Assembly: GCF_022489035.1 (NCBI RefSeq)
Contig: NZ_JAKVTV010000001.1
Span: 124,001 to 188,000, forward strand
Direction of reading: 5' to 3'
From: Christiangramia lutea
GTDB taxonomy: Bacteria > Bacteroidota > Bacteroidia > Flavobacteriales > Flavobacteriaceae
Length of the DNA stretch: 64,000 nt
Part shown: positions 34,075 through 43,109 of the stretch, one piece after another
How the letters are laid out: every line of letters starts with the position of its first letter
Numbering within the stretch: the stretch's first letter is position 1
The notes under the pieces: model-generated
What the model was told of the DNA's origin: nothing
Seen by the model: the letters and a program-made list of their open reading frames with translations, nothing else
The model's database searches: none
Made by a program: the position numbers and the translations under genes

Positions 34075-34563
34075 TTGAAAAAAATACTTCTACTTAGTGA
34101 TACCCACGGACACATGGACGATCGAATTCTTCATTATGCTGAGCAGGCAGATGAAATTTGGCATGCTGGAGACATAGGAAACCTGGAAGTCACAGATAAA
34201 CTTAAGATCATTAACCCTTTAAAAGCGGTATATGGAAATATCGATAATGCGGAAATTAGAAAGGAATTTCCGTTGAATAATAGATTTATGTGCGAAGACG
34301 TGGATGTTTGGATCACCCATATTGGCGGTTATCCAGGTAGGTATTCACCAGCCATTAGAGAGGATATCAGGAAAGACCCACCAAGGATCTTTATTTCCGG
34401 TCATTCTCATATTTTAAAGGTGATGAACGATAAAAATCTAAATTTATTACACATGAATCCCGGAGCAGCAGGAAAGCAGGGGTTTCATAAAAAACGAACC
34501 ATGTTGAGGTTTAAGATCAACGGAAAGGACATAAGTGACCTTGAAGTAATTGAACTGGAATAG
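34075..34563 (+). CDS. YfcE-family metallophosphoesterase
   Basis: This 162-aa phosphodiesterase has a complete calcineurin-like motif set: LLSDTHGH near residues 5-12, HAGDIGN near 33-39, GNIDN near 57-61 and ISGHSHI near 107-113, then HMNPGAA. The start is TTG at 34075, since an upstream ATG is out of frame. The family (YfcE/MJ0936) hydrolyses phosphodiesters with Mn2+ in vitro; the physiological substrate is unknown. It is divergent from truA. Confidence 0.9.
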   Translation: MKKILLLSDTHGHMDDRILHYAEQADEIWHAGDIGNLEVTDKLKIINPLKAVYGNIDNAEIRKEFPLNNRFMCEDVDVWITHIGGYPGRYSPAIREDIRKDPPRIFISGHSHILKVMNDKNLNLLHMNPGAAGKQGFHKKRTMLRFKINGKDISDLEVIELE

Positions 34564-34607
34564 AGGATAAATTTTAATTCAATTTCTAAGTCCATTTTGA
34601 GGTATTA

Positions 34608-34638
34608 AAAAACCCGAAGCTTTCACTTCGGGTTTTTC
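34608..34638. terminator. bidirectional intrinsic terminator
   Basis: The stem AACCCGAAG/CTTCGGGTT is flanked by A5 on one side and T5 on the other, serving the convergent phosphoesterase and DUF4293 genes. Confidence 0.85.
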
Positions 34639-34666
34639 ACGCACTAATACTACTAAGATGATAGGC

Positions 34667-35077
34667 TTATCGTAATCGGTCTACAGATTTTACGAGATCT
34701 TCGTCCTTTTTGATGGCCTTATTGGCCAGAACAAGAAAAACGATAGAAATAATAGGAAGAAACATCCCAATACCCTTCTCTGAAATATCCATTTCTCCGG
34801 GTAAAGTTAGAGACCAATAAACAAACACTCCTAGTAAAAAAAGGTTCAATATTATATTAAGTCGGCCCAGAACAAACTGAAGCTTTCTATTCTTAAACAT
34901 AAATATACTTACCAGTGAAATTGCCGCCGATGCTATAAACATCCCAAAAGCGATCAACTCATCCTGGGCATATATAGACTCACCTACAGAATTCTCCCAA
35001 AGCGAAAATACGAAAATAAGTCCAGCACTCGTTATAGCTGCTAAAAGTAAGTAAATAGTCTGTATTCTTTGAAGCAT
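34667..35077 (-). CDS. DUF4293 family membrane protein
   Basis: The ATG at 35077 (MLQRIQTIYLLLAAI) gives 136 aa. The longer frame from 35140 would start upstream of the predicted -7 box. Four TM segments are visible, near residues 5-25, 45-65, 75-95 and 105-125. The family is conserved in Bacteroidota, often beside rho, as here in divergent orientation. No function is known. Confidence 0.85.
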   Translation of the reverse strand: MLQRIQTIYLLLAAITSAGLIFVFSLWENSVGESIYAQDELIAFGMFIASAAISLVSIFMFKNRKLQFVLGRLNIILNLFLLGVFVYWSLTLPGEMDISEKGIGMFLPIISIVFLVLANKAIKKDEDLVKSVDRLR

Positions 35078-35096
35078 ATTTCTTGCGATTGCGGGA

Positions 35097-35104
35097 CAAA
35101 AATA
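35097..35104 (-). promoter_or_regulatory. -7 box of DUF4293 gene
   Basis: TATTTTTG on the minus strand fits TAnnTTTG and lies about 20 bp upstream of the ATG at 35077. Confidence 0.55.
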
Positions 35105-35268
35105 AAAGATTCTTTTTAGAATTACAGAGTAAAAGTTCAAAATAAAGTTGTATTATTGCAGGAACAATTCGTAACCCGTTCAACGTTGGTTACTTAAGTC
35201 TCCAAACTTTTTGTTCTTCCTCGAGAAGTTTTAAAATCAACCCAAACGAAAATTATTTTAACGCATAC

Positions 35269-36906
35269 ATGTTTGAAATTTCAGAATTAAAAGCTAAAAA
35301 GCTTCCTGAACTTAAGGAAATCGCTGAGACCCTGAATGTTCCTAAGTACAAGACATTAAAAAAGCTAGATTTGGTATATCAGATACTCGACTACCAGGCA
35401 TCAAACCCAAAAAAAGTCAAAGAAGTTCTTACCGATGATAATCAGGAGCCAGAAAAAGCTAACAAACCAGCGAAAGTAGGAAGCGAAAAGAGGCCTCCAA
35501 GATCTTCTTCGCCAGGAAAGTCTTCACATTCCAAGCCATCAGGTAAAGATTCTTCTTCTCAGAAAGACGACAAAAAGAGTAGCGCCCCGGCTAAGAATAA
35601 TAATAACCGGGACAGAAATCAGTCTAATAAAAAAGACAATCGAGGTGGTCGTAATGACAACAGGAACGACAATCGTAACGATAACAGAAATGATAATCGC
35701 AACGATAACCGTAATGACAACCGCAATGACCACAAAAAGAATAATGGTAATCGCGATAACAGGAATCGTTACCGTGAGCCAGATTATGAATTTGATGCGA
35801 TCATAGAGAGCGAAGGAGTACTGGATATCATGCAGGACAATTATGGTTTCCTAAGATCCTCAGATTACAACTACCTTACGTCTCCTGACGATATTTATGT
35901 ATCTCAATCACAAATAAGACTTTTCGGTTTAAAGACCGGGGATACAGTACAGGGACAAATTAGACCTCCTAAAGAAGGAGAGAAATATTTCCCTTTAATC
36001 AAGATCAATAAGATTAACGGACTCGATCCACAGGTGGTTAGAGACCGTGTTTCCTTTGAACACCTTACACCTCTATTTCCTAAAGACAAGTTCAACCTGG
36101 CAGAAAAGCAAAGTTCTCTTTCTACCAGAGTAATGGATCTTTTCGCTCCTATTGGAAAAGGTCAGCGTGGAATGATAGTTTCCCAACCTAAGACAGGTAA
36201 AACAATGTTACTAAAGGATATCGCTAATGCAATTGCAGCGAACCATCCTGAAGTATACCAGATCGTTCTTCTAATTGATGAAAGACCTGAAGAGGTAACT
36301 GACATGCAGCGAAATGTAAAAGGTGAAGTTGTAGCTTCAACTTTTGATAAGGAGGCACACGAGCACGTTAGAGTTGCAAACATCGTATTAGAAAAAGCAA
36401 AACGTCTGGTAGAATGTGGGCATGATGTAGTGATCCTTCTGGATTCAATTACCAGACTTGCCAGAGCATACAATACTGTGCAGCCTGCCAGCGGTAAGGT
36501 ATTGAGTGGTGGTGTTGATGCCAACGCTCTACATAAACCAAAAAGATTCTTTGGGGCAGCCCGTAATATTGAGAACGGAGGTTCTTTATCAATTATAGCA
36601 ACTGCATTAACTGAAACTGGTTCTAAAATGGACGAAGTTATTTTCGAAGAATTTAAAGGAACCGGTAACATGGAGCTTCAGTTAGACCGAAGAATTTCCA
36701 ACAGAAGAATATTCCCTGCGATCGATCTTGTTTCATCAAGTACACGTAGAGACGATCTTCTTTTAGATGACAATACGATTCAAAGAATGTGGGTGCTTAG
36801 AAAATATCTTGCAGATATGAATCCTGTAGAAGCCATGGAATTCATAAATGACAAAATTAGAAACACTCGCAACAATGAAGAATTTCTAATCTCCATGAAC
36901 GGTTAG
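35269..36906 (+). CDS. rho: transcription termination factor Rho
   Basis: This 545-aa hexameric RNA helicase has an N-terminal Rho_N SAP-like domain (residues 1-45), a low-complexity insertion (about 50-170) with Ser/Pro/Lys-rich then Asn/Asp/Arg-rich sequence, the cold-shock-type RNA-binding domain (180-265), and the ATPase core with Walker A SQPKTGKT, Walker [17 protein letters not shown] and the Q/R-loop parts. Six tandem NDNR units are seen at residues about 129-152 (35653-35724). Long disordered insertions are known in Rho of Bacteroidota and are linked to RNA binding or phase separation. A near-consensus -7 box TATTATTGC lies at 35151-35159. Confidence 0.96.
   Translation: MFEISELKAKKLPELKEIAETLNVPKYKTLKKLDLVYQILDYQASNPKKVKEVLTDDNQEPEKANKPAKVGSEKRPPRSSSPGKSSHSKPSGKDSSSQKDDKKSSAPAKNNNNRDRNQSNKKDNRGGRNDNRNDNRNDNRNDNRNDNRNDNRNDHKKNNGNRDNRNRYREPDYEFDAIIESEGVLDIMQDNYGFLRSSDYNYLTSPDDIYVSQSQIRLFGLKTGDTVQGQIRPPKEGEKYFPLIKINKINGLDPQVVRDRVSFEHLTPLFPKDKFNLAEKQSSLSTRVMDLFAPIGKGQRGMIVSQPKTGKTMLLKDIANAIAANHPEVYQIVLLIDERPEEVTDMQRNVKGEVVASTFDKEAHEHVRVANIVLEKAKRLVECGHDVVILLDSITRLARAYNTVQPASGKVLSGGVDANALHKPKRFFGAARNIENGGSLSIIATALTETGSKMDEVIFEEFKGTGNMELQLDRRISNRRIFPAIDLVSSSTRRDDLLLDDNTIQRMWVLRKYLADMNPVEAMEFINDKIRNTRNNEEFLISMNG
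35653..35736 (+). repeat. 12-bp coding repeat (NDNR) inside rho
   Basis: Six full units and one partial unit of AA(Y)GA(Y)AA(Y)(CGN/AGR) encode Asn-Asp-Asn-Arg. Units differ at synonymous positions. Confidence 0.9.
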
Positions 36907-36930
36907 ATATACTGTTAAACCCTACTTATA

Positions 36931-36962
36931 AAAAGCCGGAAATAAATCTTCCGGCTTTTTTA
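36931..36962 (+). terminator. intrinsic terminator of rho
   Basis: The stem AAAAGCCGGAA/TTCCGGCTTTT has a 7-nt loop and a T-tail. Confidence 0.85.
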
Positions 36963-37023
36963 ATGGGATTAATCCAACAAGTCTATTTTTAGCAATTTCA
37001 TAATTTCGAAATTTCTTTAGAAG

Positions 37024-37052
37024 AAGCTGAAACAAGTTCAGCTTGACGTGAA
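37024..37052. repeat. REP-like palindrome (copy 1)
   Basis: An 8-bp perfect stem AAGCTGAA/TTCAGCTT with loop ACAAG is followed by GACG. Related copies are at 47689-47706 and 47728-47752. Confidence 0.6.
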
Positions 37053-37162
37053 TCACCAAAATGTTGCTTAGATAAAGAGATGAGCTTTAAAAAGACCAAT
37101 TCTCAGTAGATACCACTAATATGGGACAACATTAAACAATCTGAAATATCAAATGTTAGGTA

Positions 37163-37230
37163 TAAAAAAACTCCATCTTTCGATGAAGCTTTTTGAGCGG
37201 GAGTTTCCGCCAAAACTTTACGACATTTTT
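37163..37230 (-). pseudogene. degenerate tRNA-Gly 3' half with duplicated terminator
   Basis: A 33-bp block (37171-37203) matches the terminator and 3' acceptor strand of tRNA-Gly at 37283-37315 with four mismatches. Two of the changes are compensatory in the terminator stem. Beyond it only the CGACATT word is still shared, at about the expected spacing. The T-loop and anticodon arms are lost. It is a relic of a tandem tRNA duplication or an old integration scar. Confidence 0.6.
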
Positions 37231-37273
37231 CTTTGACTGAAAATAAATACGTTAGCCTACCTTAAAATTCACA

Positions 37274-37302
37274 ATAAAAAAAGCCCCATCTTTCGATGAG
37301 GC
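37274..37302 (-). terminator. intrinsic terminator of tRNA-Gly
   Basis: The stem GCCTCATC/GATGGGGC with loop GAAA is followed on the minus strand by TTTTTTTATTG. Confidence 0.8.
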
Positions 37303-37307
37303 TGTTG

Positions 37308-37380
37308 AGCGGGAGACCGGGTTCGAACCGGCGACATTCAGCTTGGAAGGCTGACGCTCTACCAACTGAGCTACTCCCGC
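37308..37380 (-). tRNA. tRNA-Gly (anticodon TCC)
   Basis: The 73-nt sequence has acceptor GCGGGAG/CTCCCGC with discriminator T (usual for bacterial Gly), D-arm GCTC/GAGC, anticodon stem TCAGC/GCTGA with loop CTTCCAA, and T-stem CCGG/CCGG around TTCGAAC. The CCA end is not encoded. Confidence 0.95.
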
Positions 37381-37427
37381 CTGTGGCTGCAAATATAATC
37401 TGATTGATATTCAAAAACCAAAAAAAA

Positions 37428-37880
37428 TCACAGCTTTTTTAAAAAATGATAGCCTCTGATTATATACCCAAGATTCATGTAAAATTTGTGAGAACTAAAA
37501 TTCTCTACATAGGAGTTCAACTCCACTGTCTCACAACCTTTTGACTCCGCGTACTCATGCACGAACCGAAACAATGCTTTTCCAACACCTTTCCTCTGAA
37601 ATTTATCCTCAATGTAAATGTGATCTGCCTTACAGCATCTTCCAGCATAGTGCCGGGTCATAAACCAAAGACCAAAAACCCCTATTAATCTATCTTTTTG
37701 ATAAATACCAAAGCATTCATAATTCTGATCGAACATTTCCAGAAGTCTTTGTTTTAAAATATACTCTGCAGGTGGCTTTGAATGTAGTTTCTTGAGATAA
37801 GGTAAAACTTCGGCAAAATCTTCCTTTAAAATCTTGTTAAATGCCACTTCCATGATTCTGTTTTCTGCTAAAATAGTCAT
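37428..37880 (-). CDS. GNAT family N-acetyltransferase
   Basis: This 150-aa protein carries the GNAT acetyl-CoA-binding motif A (DKFQRKGVGKALFRFVHEYA near residues 96-115) and motif B (NSYVENFSSHKFYMNLGYI near 124-142). The likely real start is the ATG at 37853 (MEVAFNKI), nine codons in; both are given as possible. The substrate is unknown. It is divergent from clpP, with about 50 bp between them. Confidence 0.87.
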   Translation of the reverse strand: MTILAENRIMEVAFNKILKEDFAEVLPYLKKLHSKPPAEYILKQRLLEMFDQNYECFGIYQKDRLIGVFGLWFMTRHYAGRCCKADHIYIEDKFQRKGVGKALFRFVHEYAESKGCETVELNSYVENFSSHKFYMNLGYIIRGYHFLKKL

Positions 37881-37929
37881 ATTTTTAGCTTCGACTTAAA
37901 AAAGAAATAACACATCATAAACCTATTTC

Positions 37930-38481
37930 ATGAAAAATAAAGACGGTAAGATTCAGGATTTAATCGACATCAAATTACTTGAAAAAAGAAAGATCTACAT
38001 GTGGGGCGAGGTTAATGATAAAACTGCCAAATATGTGATTGACAGGTTGGAATATCTGGATCTTGAGGGTGATGGTGAAATTCAGTTATTTATTAACAGC
38101 CCAGGAGGCTATGTAACCGATGGGTTTGCAATTTATGATACAATAATGAGTTTGGGTGCTCCGGTTTCAACTATTTGCACGGGACTGGCCGCCTCTATGG
38201 GTTCAATTCTACTATCTGCCGGTAAGAAAGGCAGAAGGTTTATCCAGCCACATGCAAAAGTAATGATTCACCAACCTAGTGGTGGCGCGAGGGGGCAGGC
38301 TTCGAATATTGAAATTGCTGCGAATGAGATCCTTAAAACAAAACATCTTAGTGCAGAGATACTTGCTGAAAATTGCGGACAAACAGTAGACAAGGTTTTA
38401 AAGGATTTTAACCGGGATTACTGGATGGATGCAAAAGAATCCCTGGAATATGGAATAGTTGATGATATTTTTAAAAAATAG
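37930..38481 (+). CDS. clpP: ClpP-type serine protease (solo paralogue)
   Basis: This 183-aa subunit has the full catalytic set: Ser in GLAASMGSILL near residue 96, His in MIHQPSGG near 121 and Asp in RDYWMDAKESLEYG near 171. It forms tetradecameric proteolytic chambers with an AAA+ partner. No clpX or tig is adjacent, and it is shorter at the N-terminus than housekeeping ClpP, so it could be a second ClpP or the main one relocated. It is followed by a GNAT gene 2 bp downstream. Confidence 0.88.
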   Translation: MKNKDGKIQDLIDIKLLEKRKIYMWGEVNDKTAKYVIDRLEYLDLEGDGEIQLFINSPGGYVTDGFAIYDTIMSLGAPVSTICTGLAASMGSILLSAGKKGRRFIQPHAKVMIHQPSGGARGQASNIEIAANEILKTKHLSAEILAENCGQTVDKVLKDFNRDYWMDAKESLEYGIVDDIFKK

Positions 38482-38483
38482 GT

Positions 38484-38765
38484 ATGGATATAAAGCATAA
38501 AGAAAATGATAGCCGGGGGATGTTTTACATCCAAAATGAAAAGGGTCTAATTGCTGAACTCACCTATCACAAAAGCGAAGAGAACGTTATTACGATAGAC
38601 CATACCGAGGTTAAAAGAGAAATGGAAAACCAGGGTATTGGCTCCAGCCTGGTAAAGAAGAGCGTGGAATTTGCTCGTGAAAACGATCTGAAGATAGACC
38701 CACTTTGCCCCTTCGCCGAAGTTCAGTTCGAAATGAACGAATCTTACGCAGACGTTAGAGCATAG
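38484..38765 (+). CDS. small GNAT-like acetyltransferase (YjdJ/COG2388 type)
   Basis: This 93-aa protein matches the truncated GNAT subfamily (ITIDHTEVKREMENQGIGSSLVKKSVEFARENDLKIDPLCPFA). The Q-G-I-G loop contacts acetyl-CoA, and the conserved Cys in DPLCPF is the proposed catalytic residue of this subfamily. It starts 2 bp after clpP and is translated with it. The substrate is unknown. Confidence 0.85.
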   Translation: MDIKHKENDSRGMFYIQNEKGLIAELTYHKSEENVITIDHTEVKREMENQGIGSSLVKKSVEFARENDLKIDPLCPFAEVQFEMNESYADVRA

Positions 38766-38795
38766 CTAGTTTATTTTCTGAGTTAAGGTTTCATA

Positions 38796-40430
38796 ATGCG
38801 CAGCCCCAATCTCCTGTTCATAACATTTTTTCTACTTTTCAATTTTGGTTGTAAAGAAGAAAATATAAGGAAAGAGGGTACCTCGAAAAAACTCGCTATG
38901 GAGGTCACTCAACTTACAGATGCGGGAAATATTGATGACTTTTTTGAGGTTAGCCCAGAGAAGCAAGAAATTGAATTTTACGATCTTCAGAAAGTTGGTG
39001 AGTTTTATAAGGAACGTAATTTTGAGCCGGTTTGGAACCATAAAGAGTTAAGGGACGACCTTTACAGGAATATTGAAAATATTGAAGAGGAAGGTTTATT
39101 TTTTGAAGATTATCATGGAGAAAAAATTCAGGCCCTTTATAATTCTTTGGATACAAATACCGAAGAGGAGAACAACCAACTCGAAATTCTTCTAACCGAC
39201 GCCTTTTTAAGACTTTCTGAAGACCTTGCCACCGGAAAATTGAATCCAAAAGAGATCTACGAAATTTGGGGAAGTCCGTTGAATGAGATAAATTCTATAG
39301 AGATATTGAATTCGGCAATTTCGGAAAGGGATATAAGCAAAGCATTAAATTCCCAAAAACCTGATCACATTGTCTATAAAGGTCTCAAAAAGGCCCTGGC
39401 AGAATACAAACGAACAGATTGGCGGAATATCGAGGAAACTCGAATCTCAGAGGGGAAATTGATTAGGCCGGGAGAGGACGACGAAAGAATACCTGCCATT
39501 ACCAAAAGATTATCGGAACTCGGCTATTACAGTCAACGGATAGATTCACTAAATTTCAACTACAATAAAGATATTCAGGAGGCTCTTAAAGATTTTCAAA
39601 AAGCTCATGATCTGCAAGTCGATGGATTACTGGGTAATACAACCGTTAAAAACCTGAATTATACAAAAGAAGACAGGCTTCACCAGATCCTTGTTAATTT
39701 GGAAAGGTGGAGATGGCACCCTGGAGACCTTGGCGAACATTACATCATTATTAACATCCCAAATTACCAACTCAGTGTGGTTAAAAACGGGGACACTATT
39801 AGAACTCATAAAACAGTAGTTGGTACTCGCCATAGAAAAACACCGGTTTTCTCTGATGAAATTGATTACATTATCTACAACCCTACATGGACTATCCCTC
39901 CTACTATTAGAAAAAGAGATGTTATTCCCGGTGTTCTGCGGGATAAGGAATACCTGAGTAAAAAGAATATTGAGATCTTTGACAGGAATGGAGATATGGT
40001 AGATCCATCCACCATAGACTGGAACAGCAACGAACCAAAATTATACACCTATAGACAACCTGCAGGAGTCACAAATCCTCTGGGCACCGTCAAGATCATA
40101 TACCCAAACAAGTATATGATCTATCTTCATGATACGCCATCAAAGAACCTTTTTAAAAATAATGCCAGAGCGCAGAGCTCGGGCTGTGTAAGAGTAGAAG
40201 ATGCTCAAAGTCTCGCGAAATACCTTTTGAATGACCAGGAAATCTATGATGATGAAAAAATTGAAGAGATACTTCATTCGGGAGAAACTACTGAGATCTC
40301 AGTAAAACAAAGAGTACGCGTGCATCACTTTTACTGGACAGCCTATCAAAAAAAAGATACCACCAAATTTATTGATGATATCTATGATCTAGACCAGGAA
40401 CTTTGGGCTTTACTTTCGCCCGAAACCTGA
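38796..40430 (+). CDS. L,D-transpeptidase (YcbB/LdtD-like), lipoprotein
   Basis: This 544-aa envelope enzyme has a lipobox (LFNFGC near residue 19). Order: an N-terminal scaffold (60-200), a peptidoglycan-binding domain (240-290: KDIQEALKDFQKAHDLQVDG), and a YkuD catalytic domain with HDTPSKNLF and SSGCVRVEDAQ (near 438-475), where Cys is the nucleophile. It would form 3-3 cross-links in peptidoglycan or link lipoproteins. It converges with the second transpeptidase-like gene at 40430/40431. Confidence 0.9.
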   Translation: MRSPNLLFITFFLLFNFGCKEENIRKEGTSKKLAMEVTQLTDAGNIDDFFEVSPEKQEIEFYDLQKVGEFYKERNFEPVWNHKELRDDLYRNIENIEEEGLFFEDYHGEKIQALYNSLDTNTEEENNQLEILLTDAFLRLSEDLATGKLNPKEIYEIWGSPLNEINSIEILNSAISERDISKALNSQKPDHIVYKGLKKALAEYKRTDWRNIEETRISEGKLIRPGEDDERIPAITKRLSELGYYSQRIDSLNFNYNKDIQEALKDFQKAHDLQVDGLLGNTTVKNLNYTKEDRLHQILVNLERWRWHPGDLGEHYIIINIPNYQLSVVKNGDTIRTHKTVVGTRHRKTPVFSDEIDYIIYNPTWTIPPTIRKRDVIPGVLRDKEYLSKKNIEIFDRNGDMVDPSTIDWNSNEPKLYTYRQPAGVTNPLGTVKIIYPNKYMIYLHDTPSKNLFKNNARAQSSGCVRVEDAQSLAKYLLNDQEIYDDEKIEEILHSGETTEISVKQRVRVHHFYWTAYQKKDTTKFIDDIYDLDQELWALLSPET

Positions 40431-41168
40431 TTATACGTTTAACAGTTCAGAATTCTCAAGATAGTTCTTATCATTTTTATGAATATAAACTACAGATTTA
40501 CCCTTGATCTTATGGATAAGCTCCTTGGCAATTTTATTAGGTACTGCCGGGCATCCATAACTTCTCCCGAGCCTCCCTACTCTATTGATGAACTCAGGTT
40601 CAGTATAATCGGCACCGTGAATAACTACATAGCGGTCACGCGCATTTGAGTTGAATTTTTTTTCCATTCCGTCTATAAAAAGGGAAAGTCCGTTTTTTCC
40701 GTAGTAAGTTTCACCGGTAACATAAAAACCTAAAGAGCTCTTATGAGATTCAGGAGTATTTGAAAAGTTTTTAGCAAACTCCACTCCGGTATTTTTTCCA
40801 TGGGCTACAAAGGTGTTAAAAATCACATCGTTCGTTTCCATATTCAGGATCCACATCCTTTTCTTTTTAGAAGATAAATTGAAATCTATAACCGTAAGAA
40901 GAGAATTTGAAACTTTTCCCTTTTCCGCTAGTTTCGTATAACCAGTGATCGCCTTTTCAAACACAGTTTGATTAGGCATGGAAGCATTTTTATTTAAAAA
41001 GGTGTTATAAAGTTCGGCTACTTTGGCTTTTTCCGACTTTTCTTCCTCTGGAGAGGTTGATGAATTTAAGGTTATTTCGGAATCTTTAGAATTGTTTATT
41101 TCAGCGGTGCTACTAAAAGCGAATGAGAAAATTAATACTCCAACAACAGTAAGGATTCTATATTTCAT
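40431..41168 (-). CDS. murein L,D-transpeptidase catalytic domain protein (YkuD_2 type)
   Basis: This 245-aa secreted protein has a signal peptide (MKYRILTVVGVLIFSFAFSSTA) and the YkuD_2 motif: VIHGADYTEPEF near residues 183-194 and GRLGRSYGCPAVP near 199-211, with the conserved Cys as nucleophile. It is unlike its convergent neighbour in sequence class, so the two are not recent duplicates. A family role in cell-wall cross-linking or hydrolysis is expected; the actual reaction is not known. Confidence 0.85.
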   Translation of the reverse strand: MKYRILTVVGVLIFSFAFSSTAEINNSKDSEITLNSSTSPEEEKSEKAKVAELYNTFLNKNASMPNQTVFEKAITGYTKLAEKGKVSNSLLTVIDFNLSSKKKRMWILNMETNDVIFNTFVAHGKNTGVEFAKNFSNTPESHKSSLGFYVTGETYYGKNGLSLFIDGMEKKFNSNARDRYVVIHGADYTEPEFINRVGRLGRSYGCPAVPNKIAKELIHKIKGKSVVYIHKNDKNYLENSELLNV

Positions 41169-41586
41169 GTATTACTTTTTTTAATTCTGTTAATAAAAAC
41201 CAAAAGTCCTGCCAACATACAAAATTTCAAAAAGAAATTTCAAAATTGACCAATTTTAACAATTCATGCACCTAATTAACTAATAATCAAACCCATAATA
41301 TCTACGGGAGGTAGATTTAAAAACGACAAACTTTTATAGATATTATGGAATAATATTATTTCCCAGTGTTAAATTTTTAAGTAACTGACTATATTGCAGT
41401 TAGAACGATTTGTTAAAATGATAATTGAGAATTTGATAAAATTTGTCATGGATTTTTAAGCTTATGAGTAAGAAGAGGTCTATTTCAGGTTCCAAAAAGT
41501 GAAATCCATATTTAATAAAACATTATACCCTAGGCTCTGGCATTAAATTCAATTGTTTTTATCTTTAACCCCAAACTAAATTCGCA
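41169..41586. other. gene-free AT-rich stretch between YkuD_2 gene and gpmI
   Basis: This 418-bp divergent intergenic region contains a short palindrome ATCTAC-GGGAG-GTAGAT at 41300-41316 and a one-mismatch -7 box TATCTTTA at 41560-41567 before gpmI. I see no reading frame or RNA gene in it. Confidence 0.4.
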
Positions 41587-43104
41587 ATGAATAAGAAGGT
41601 TCTTTTAATGATATTGGACGGCTGGGGAATCACTCAAAATGAAGAGGTATCTGCAGTTGCAAAGGCAAAGACTCCATTTATGGATTCGCTTCCAAATAAA
41701 TTTCCACACGCAACTTTAAGAACAGATGGAATGAATGTTGGGCTTCCAGAGGGTCAAATGGGAAATAGTGAAGTTGGCCACATGAATTTAGGAGCAGGAC
41801 GAATAGTTTACCAAGATCTTGTAAAGATCAATATGGCTGTTGAAAAAGACACACTAAAAGATGAGCCGGTTCTGGAGGAGGCTTTCAGCTATGCTATAAA
41901 AAATGATAAGCCCGTCCATTTTATGGGATTGGTAAGTGATGGCGGAGTACATTCTCATATTAACCATCTTAAAGGTTTACTTTCCGCAGCAGAAAAATTA
42001 GGGGTAAAAAAGAAATATGTACATGCATTTACTGATGGCCGTGACGTAGATCCACATTCTGGAAAAGGTTTTATTGAAGACCTTACCCCCCATTTAAACG
42101 AAACCAATTCTGAACTCGCCTCCGTTATCGGCAGGTATTATGCAATGGACAGAGATAAAAGGTGGGAACGGGTAAAAAAAGCATATGACCTTATTGTAAA
42201 GGGGGAAGGAAAAAAAACTACTGATGCTGTCGCAGCGATTCAGGAAAGTTATGATGAAGGTATTAGTGATGAATTTATCAAACCCATTGTACTGACTGAT
42301 AGTGCGAATAATCCGGTTGCCACTTTAAGTGAAAGGGACGTAGTTATATATTTTAATTTCAGAACAGACAGGGGAAGACAACTTACCCAGGCCCTTTCTC
42401 AGGATGACTTTCCGGAATATGACATGAAAAAACTAGCATTATACTATGTCACCATGACCAAGTATGACGACAGTTTTAAAAATGTAAATATCATATTCAA
42501 AAAATCCAATATAAAGGCCACGCTTGGAGAGGTACTGGAATATGAAGGTAAAAAACAGATAAGAATCGCAGAAACTGAAAAATACCCTCATGTCACTTTC
42601 TTTTTTTCCGGAGGACGAGAAGAACCATTTCAAGGTGAAAAAAGAATCATGTGTAATTCTCCTAAGGTTGCCACTTATGATCTTCAGCCAGAAATGAGCG
42701 CTTTCGAGATCAGGGACAAGATTCTTCCTGAACTCGAAAAAGAGTCTGCAGATTTTATCTGTCTGAATTTTGCCAATCCAGATATGGTTGGTCATACCGG
42801 AGATTTTGATGCAGCCATTAAAGCATGTGAAACCGTAGACACCTGTGCTAAAGCTGTAGCTGAAAAAGCCTATGACCATGGATATTCAGTAATAATTATT
42901 GCCGATCATGGCAATAGTGAAGTCATGAAGAATCCAGATGGAAGTCCTAATACTGCCCATACAACCAATCCGGTTCCCCTAATTCTTATGGATAAGGATA
43001 AAAAGAATATCAAGGATGGTAAGTTAGGCAACATTGCTCCGACTGTTTTAAAACTGTTGGGAATCTCCCAGCCAGATCTAATGACAGAAGACCCATTAAT
43101 TTAA
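41587..43104 (+). CDS. gpmI: 2,3-bisphosphoglycerate-independent phosphoglycerate mutase
   Basis: This 505-aa Mn-dependent enzyme of the alkaline phosphatase superfamily converts 3-phosphoglycerate to 2-phosphoglycerate. The N-terminal metal site is ILDGWGIT and the catalytic Ser lies in GNSEVGHMNLGAGR (near residues 60-73). The central domain shows TDGRDVDPHSGKGF, and the C-terminal metals bind in NPDMVGHTG and IADHGNSE. The length is standard. The thioredoxin-like gene starts 6 bp downstream. Confidence 0.96.
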   Translation: MNKKVLLMILDGWGITQNEEVSAVAKAKTPFMDSLPNKFPHATLRTDGMNVGLPEGQMGNSEVGHMNLGAGRIVYQDLVKINMAVEKDTLKDEPVLEEAFSYAIKNDKPVHFMGLVSDGGVHSHINHLKGLLSAAEKLGVKKKYVHAFTDGRDVDPHSGKGFIEDLTPHLNETNSELASVIGRYYAMDRDKRWERVKKAYDLIVKGEGKKTTDAVAAIQESYDEGISDEFIKPIVLTDSANNPVATLSERDVVIYFNFRTDRGRQLTQALSQDDFPEYDMKKLALYYVTMTKYDDSFKNVNIIFKKSNIKATLGEVLEYEGKKQIRIAETEKYPHVTFFFSGGREEPFQGEKRIMCNSPKVATYDLQPEMSAFEIRDKILPELEKESADFICLNFANPDMVGHTGDFDAAIKACETVDTCAKAVAEKAYDHGYSVIIIADHGNSEVMKNPDGSPNTAHTTNPVPLILMDKDKKNIKDGKLGNIAPTVLKLLGISQPDLMTEDPLI

Positions 43105-43109
43105 CCACT

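Noticed and set aside
35653-35736. CRISPR-like or satellite repeat
   Set aside because: The repeat is 12 bp, in frame within rho, without spacers and with synonymous variation; it is a coding repeat. I found no CRISPR array elsewhere.
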